Shown: positions 60,090-64,000 of the stretch, in pieces
How positions within the stretch are numbered: the first letter of the stretch is position 1
Layout: each line of letters starts with the position of its first letter
From: Pseudohoeflea suaedae
GTDB lineage: Bacteria; Pseudomonadota; Alphaproteobacteria; Rhizobiales; Rhizobiaceae
Direction of reading: 5' to 3'
DNA: 64,000 bases
NCBI RefSeq assembly: GCF_004354915.1
Contig: NZ_SMSI01000002.1
Location: 124,001 to 188,000 of the forward strand
Position numbers and translations under genes: made by a program
Notes under the pieces: model-generated
Told to the model about the DNA's origin: nothing
What the model saw: the letters and a program-made list of their open reading frames with translations, nothing else
The model's database searches: none

Positions 60090-61226
60090 ATGTCGAATTT
60101 CAGGTTTCACCGTGTGGCCGCATTTGCGGTGCTGGCCGTTTCCGCCGCGTGGGTGGCGACCGGAGAATTCGCTTCGGTGGGCAGTGCCACCGATGAAACG
60201 GCCGCCGCTTCAACGACACTTGCCGCGCAGAATGCCGAGGCTTCCGACGCTCCCAAACATACCGTTGCGGTGAAGTCTCCCGCATTCATCGATCACAATC
60301 GCATCGTGCGCATTTCGGGCGTCACCAAAGCGGATAAGAAGACCACGCTCGCCACCCGGATGGCCGGCGTTATCGCCGAGCTGAAGGTGAGCAAGGGCGA
60401 CTGGGTCAAGTCCGGCGATGTGGTTTTGACCCTCGACGGTCCGGAAAAGATCGCTGCCGTCGAAACGGCGAAGGCGCTGTTGAAGCAGCGCGAGAACGAG
60501 GCGGCCAATCTCGAAAAGCTGATCAGCCGCGGCATTTCCCCCAAGACCCAGGCCAATGATGCGCAATCGGCGCTGGCCGCTGCGCGTTCGCAGCTGGAAA
60601 CCGCACAGGCCGAACTCGACCGGCTTCAGGTGCGCTCCCCATTCAGCGGCGTGATCGACAGTGTCTCCGTGGAAGAGGGGAGCTGGGCGCCGGCAGGACA
60701 GGCGGTGGCCGACCTTCTCTCGCTTGATCCGATCGTCGCTGCCGGAGAGATTTCCGAGCGCGAGAGAAGCCTCATCAAGGCCGGCGGAGAGGCCGAAATC
60801 GCCCTCATCAACGGCAGGGACGTCAAGGGCCAGGTGCGTTTCGTAAGCCGTGAAGCGACGTCGGAAACACGTACCTATCCGATTGAAGTGACTGTCGACA
60901 ATTCCGACTACACGATCCCGGCCGGCATGACTGCCGAGATCCGGCTGAAGTCCGATCCCGTCAAGGCCGTGCGCCTGCCGCGTTCCGTCGTCACGCTCGA
61001 CGAGGACGGCAATATCGGCGTGCGGGTGGTGGACGAGGATCACAAGATCGCATTCGTGCCTATCGATCTGATCGACGACACGTCGGACGGCCTCATTCTC
61101 GGCGGCATCCCGGACGGGTCGCGCATCGTGGTGGCCGGCCAGGATCTCGTGACCGACGGCGAGCTGGTCGATGTCGTGGACGCCGACGCCGAAGGTTCCG
61201 CGCTCACGACCGGGGCGGTCGAATGA
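60090..61226 (+). CDS. RND efflux periplasmic adaptor (membrane fusion protein)
   Basis: The ATG follows GAGGAGGGG and gives 378 residues. A signal-like hydrophobic start (AAFAVLAVSAAWVATG) is followed by the biotinyl-lipoyl-like beta domain (MAGVIAELKVSKGDWVKSGDVVLTL near 90-114), a helical hairpin with KQRENEAANLEKLISRG and LETAQAELDRLQVRSPFSGVIDSVSVEEG near 165-195, then beta-barrel parts. It links the pump at 61223 to an outer-membrane channel, which is not seen here. It overlaps the pump gene by four bases. Confidence 0.92.
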   Translation: MSNFRFHRVAAFAVLAVSAAWVATGEFASVGSATDETAAASTTLAAQNAEASDAPKHTVAVKSPAFIDHNRIVRISGVTKADKKTTLATRMAGVIAELKVSKGDWVKSGDVVLTLDGPEKIAAVETAKALLKQRENEAANLEKLISRGISPKTQANDAQSALAAARSQLETAQAELDRLQVRSPFSGVIDSVSVEEGSWAPAGQAVADLLSLDPIVAAGEISERERSLIKAGGEAEIALINGRDVKGQVRFVSREATSETRTYPIEVTVDNSDYTIPAGMTAEIRLKSDPVKAVRLPRSVVTLDEDGNIGVRVVDEDHKIAFVPIDLIDDTSDGLILGGIPDGSRIVVAGQDLVTDGELVDVVDADAEGSALTTGAVE

Positions 61227-64000
61227 ACTTCGTCGACATTGCCATCCGCAATGCCCGGCTGACGCTTGCGGTCCTGCTGTTTCTCGTGGTCGCCGGCTCT
61301 CTGGCCTATATGGACATCCCCAAGGAGGCGGAACCCGACGTCCAGATTCCGGTGCTCTATGTGTCGATGACCTATCAGGGCATCTCGCCGGAGGATTCCG
61401 AGCGGCTTTTGCTGCGACCGATGGAGACGAAACTCCAGACGATCAGCGGCATCAAGGAGATGCGATCGACCGCCTATCAGGGGGGCGGCAACGTCGTGCT
61501 CGAGTTCCAGGCGGGGGCGGATCTCGACAAGGCGCTCGATGACGTACGCAACAAGGTGGACGACGCAAAGCCCGATCTTCCTTCGGGGGCTGAAGAACCT
61601 TCGGTCCACGAGGTCAATATTTCCGAGTTTCCGGTGCTCGTCGTCACCCTGTCGGGCAATGTGCCCGAACGCGCGCTGACGCGGACCGCGCGTGAATTGC
61701 GCGACCGGATCGAGGAGATTTCCGGCGTTCTGGATGCCAACCTTCAGGGCTCGCGCGACGATCAGGTCGAAATCATCATCGACCCGGTCAAGCTGTCGTC
61801 CTACGGGCTGCAGCTCGATCAGCTGATCCAAGGCATCAATGCCAGCAATTCCGTCGTGGCCGCAGGGTCGATCGAAGGCGAGGAGGGGCGTTACGCCGTG
61901 AAGGTGCCGCTCCTGATCGAAGACATCGAGGATGTGGCAAACCTGCCGGTGGTGGCGGGACCCAACGCGGTGGTGCGGGTGCGCGATCTGGCGACCATAC
62001 GCTCGTCCTTCAAGGATGCGACGACCATCACGCGTCTGAACGGCAAGCCGGCGATCGCGATCGAAGTCTCCAAGCGTTCGGGTTCGAACCTGCTCGCGAC
62101 GGTGGACTCGGTCAAGCAAACGGCCGAAGCGTACAGGGACCTGCTGCCCGAGGGGGCCGAAATCACCTTCAGCCAGGACAAGTCGACCTCGATCCGGCAG
62201 CTTCTGGGCGATCTGCAGAATTCGGTTCTGACGGCTGTCATCCTCGTCTTCATCGTGATCCTCTACGCGCTGTCGGGCCGTGCCTCGCTGCTGATCGGCT
62301 TTGCCATCCCGGCATCGTTCCTGATGGGCATTCTCGCGCTGTCGCTGGCGGGCCTGACGGTCAATATCGTGGTGCTGTTCAGCCTCATCCTGGCCGTCGG
62401 CATGCTTGTCGACGACGCCATCATCGTCACGGAATTCGCCGAACGGCGGATGAGCGAGGGAATGGATCGGCGCGAGGCCTTTTCACTGGCCGCCAAGCGC
62501 ATGGCGGGGCCGGTGATCGCGGCAACGCTGACGCGCGTTGCGGCCTTCTCGCCGCTTCTGTTCTGGCCCGGCATTGTCGGCGAGTTCATGAAGTACATGC
62601 CGATCACGCTGATCGCCACGCTGTCGGCCTCGCTTCTCTACGCACTGGTCTTCACGCCGACACTGGGCGCGATGTTCGCCAAGCCGACACCGGAAGACGA
62701 GCACGCCCGCGACGGCGCCTATATGTGGGTGGTTGGCAAGGCCGTGCGCCATCCCTTCATCGTCCTGTTTCTTTCGGTCGGCCTGCTGGCAGCCGTGCCG
62801 GTCGCCTACGGGAAATACGGTTCGGGCGTCGAATTTTTCCCCAGTATCGAGCCGGAATACGGCCTGCTCTATGTCCACGCGCGCGGCAATCTCTCGCTCG
62901 ACGAGAAGGATGCGGCCGTACGGATGGCGGAGCAGCGCATCCTCGGCTGGCCGGGGATCGAGAGCGTCTACACGCGTGTGGGCAGCGTGGCCGGTGGCGG
63001 CAATGATGCGCCCGCCGATGTGGTGGGCGTGATCCAGTACGAGTTCGTCGACTGGCGCGAGCGCAAGCCCGCCGGCGAAATCCTGGAGGATTTCCGCGCC
63101 AACATGACCGGTTTCCCGGGCGTCGAGATCGAGGTGAAGGTGCCCGAAGGCGGCCCACCGACGGGCAAGGCGATCCAGATCGAATTGTCCGCTGCAGACC
63201 CGGAGCATCTGACTGAGGTCGCGCGCATGGTTGCCGGCGAGCTGGAGAAAGTGCCGGAAGTGATCGACATCACGGACGGTCTTCCGCCTCCGGGCGTGGA
63301 CTGGGAGCTGCAGGTCGATCGTTCCATCGCGGCACGTTACGGTGTCGGCCCCGCATCGGTGGGAACCGTGGTGCAACTCGTTACCACCGGCCTCAAGCTG
63401 ACCGATTACCGCCCCGCCGGCGTGGATGATGCCGTGGATATCCGCCTGCGCCTGCCGGAGGATCGGCGTACGCTGGCCGAACTCGATCATCTGCGTATCC
63501 AGACCAACCGGGGCGCGGTTCCGATCTCGAACTTCGTGACGCGCGAGGCCGCCTCCAGTACGGGCACACTGACCCGCATCGACGGCGCGCGCACCGTCGT
63601 GGTCGCCGCGGGCCTCAAGGAAGGCGTGCAGGGCGATCCCATCCGGCGCGGTATCGTCGAGAAGCTCGAGGCGCAGAACCTCGAGGACTACGGCATCCGC
63701 TACAAGCTGGCGGGCGAGGATGAGGAGCAGGCCGCGGCAGCCGCATTCCTGTCGAAGGCTTTCGGCGCGGCGCTTTTCCTGATCTTCATCGTGCTGCTTG
63801 CGCAGTTCAACAAGTTCATCTCGGTGTTCCTGGTGCTTTCGGCGGTCGTGATGTCGACGATCGGGGTGTTCCTGGGACTTTTGATCATGTCGCAACCCTT
63901 CGGCGTGGTGATGACCGGCATCGGCATCATCGCCCTCGCGGGCGTGGTGGTGAACAACAATATCGTGCTGATCGACACCTACGACCTGTTGCGCCACGAG
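61223..64000 (+). CDS. RND efflux pump inner-membrane transporter (runs off right edge)
   Basis: The ATG overlaps the adaptor stop (ATGA) and the frame stays open for about 926 codons to the edge, so roughly the last 100 residues are missing. It starts MNFVDIAIRNARLTLAVLLF with the first membrane helix. The proton-relay aspartates of the fourth helix are in LAVGMLVDDAIIVTEFAERR near 396-415. The second membrane half begins near 500 (AVRHPFIVLFLSVGLLAAVPVAYG), and a later segment ends GVVVNNNIVLIDTYDLL at the edge. Two large periplasmic loops lie between. It is an HAE1-like proton-driven exporter; the substrate is unknown. Confidence 0.95.
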   Translation, partial: MNFVDIAIRNARLTLAVLLFLVVAGSLAYMDIPKEAEPDVQIPVLYVSMTYQGISPEDSERLLLRPMETKLQTISGIKEMRSTAYQGGGNVVLEFQAGADLDKALDDVRNKVDDAKPDLPSGAEEPSVHEVNISEFPVLVVTLSGNVPERALTRTARELRDRIEEISGVLDANLQGSRDDQVEIIIDPVKLSSYGLQLDQLIQGINASNSVVAAGSIEGEEGRYAVKVPLLIEDIEDVANLPVVAGPNAVVRVRDLATIRSSFKDATTITRLNGKPAIAIEVSKRSGSNLLATVDSVKQTAEAYRDLLPEGAEITFSQDKSTSIRQLLGDLQNSVLTAVILVFIVILYALSGRASLLIGFAIPASFLMGILALSLAGLTVNIVVLFSLILAVGMLVDDAIIVTEFAERRMSEGMDRREAFSLAAKRMAGPVIAATLTRVAAFSPLLFWPGIVGEFMKYMPITLIATLSASLLYALVFTPTLGAMFAKPTPEDEHARDGAYMWVVGKAVRHPFIVLFLSVGLLAAVPVAYGKYGSGVEFFPSIEPEYGLLYVHARGNLSLDEKDAAVRMAEQRILGWPGIESVYTRVGSVAGGGNDAPADVVGVIQYEFVDWRERKPAGEILEDFRANMTGFPGVEIEVKVPEGGPPTGKAIQIELSAADPEHLTEVARMVAGELEKVPEVIDITDGLPPPGVDWELQVDRSIAARYGVGPASVGTVVQLVTTGLKLTDYRPAGVDDAVDIRLRLPEDRRTLAELDHLRIQTNRGAVPISNFVTREAASSTGTLTRIDGARTVVVAAGLKEGVQGDPIRRGIVEKLEAQNLEDYGIRYKLAGEDEEQAAAAAFLSKAFGAALFLIFIVLLAQFNKFISVFLVLSAVVMSTIGVFLGLLIMSQPFGVVMTGIGIIALAGVVVNNNIVLIDTYDLLRHE

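Overview
The window comes from a GC-rich alphaproteobacterium, almost certainly a member of the Hyphomicrobiales (Rhizobiales). The main evidence is a complete acpXL-lpxXL operon for the very-long-chain lipid A fatty acid, together with an FnrN-type regulator beside hemN, an ExoD protein, a ChoXWV/OpuA-type quaternary-amine ABC transporter, a Bmt-type methyltransferase and a cob gene set of rhizobial style. No rRNA, tRNA, insertion sequence or CRISPR array was found. The only clearly atypical DNA is the first ~340 bases, which are AT-richer (about 50% GC) than the rest.

Region 1 (1-15,000) is a corrinoid-dependent methyl-transfer island. It holds an MttB-superfamily methyltransferase (7426-9018), its corrinoid protein (6478-7179), a methyl-THF:corrinoid methyltransferase (768-1727), MetF, an eight-cysteine MetV-like protein, a virulence-factor-family protein, a DUF1638 protein, a Bmt-type homocysteine methyltransferase and an ATPase/permease/binding-protein transporter for quaternary amines. 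The likely flow is: import of a methylated amine, cobalamin-dependent demethylation, methyl-THF formation, then oxidation by MetF or methionine synthesis by Bmt. A short open frame at 275-409 reads like the truncated N-terminus of the ferredoxin-like reductive activator of corrinoid proteins, cut off where the AT-richer DNA begins.

Region 2 (15,600-41,500) is cobalamin biosynthesis in several blocks: cobQ; a cobalamin riboswitch followed by cobP-cobW-cobN and then cobO, with a vapBC toxin-antitoxin pair on the opposite strand between cobN and cobO; and cbiX-cobH-cobL-cobI-cbiG/cobJ-cobM, convergent with cobK-cbiD, then cobA-cobB-cobC-cobD. The set mixes oxygen-dependent markers (cobN, cobK, cobL) with markers of the anaerobic route (cbiX, cbiG, cbiD), and no cobG or cobF is present. 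An ampR-like/class A beta-lactamase pair, a TauE/SafE transporter and two TerB-like genes separate the blocks.

Region 3 (41,500-64,000) is mainly envelope and housekeeping: an L,D-transpeptidase, the acpXL-fabZ-fabF2-fabF1-adh-lpxXL operon, hemN/fnrN sharing a control region with a perfect FNR box, ETF-ubiquinone oxidoreductase, AMP nucleosidase, a GYF_2-DUF805 protein, small exported proteins, a Sel1-like protein, a HisC-like aminotransferase, an AEC transporter, a large L,D-transpeptidase and an RND efflux pair whose pump gene runs off the right edge.
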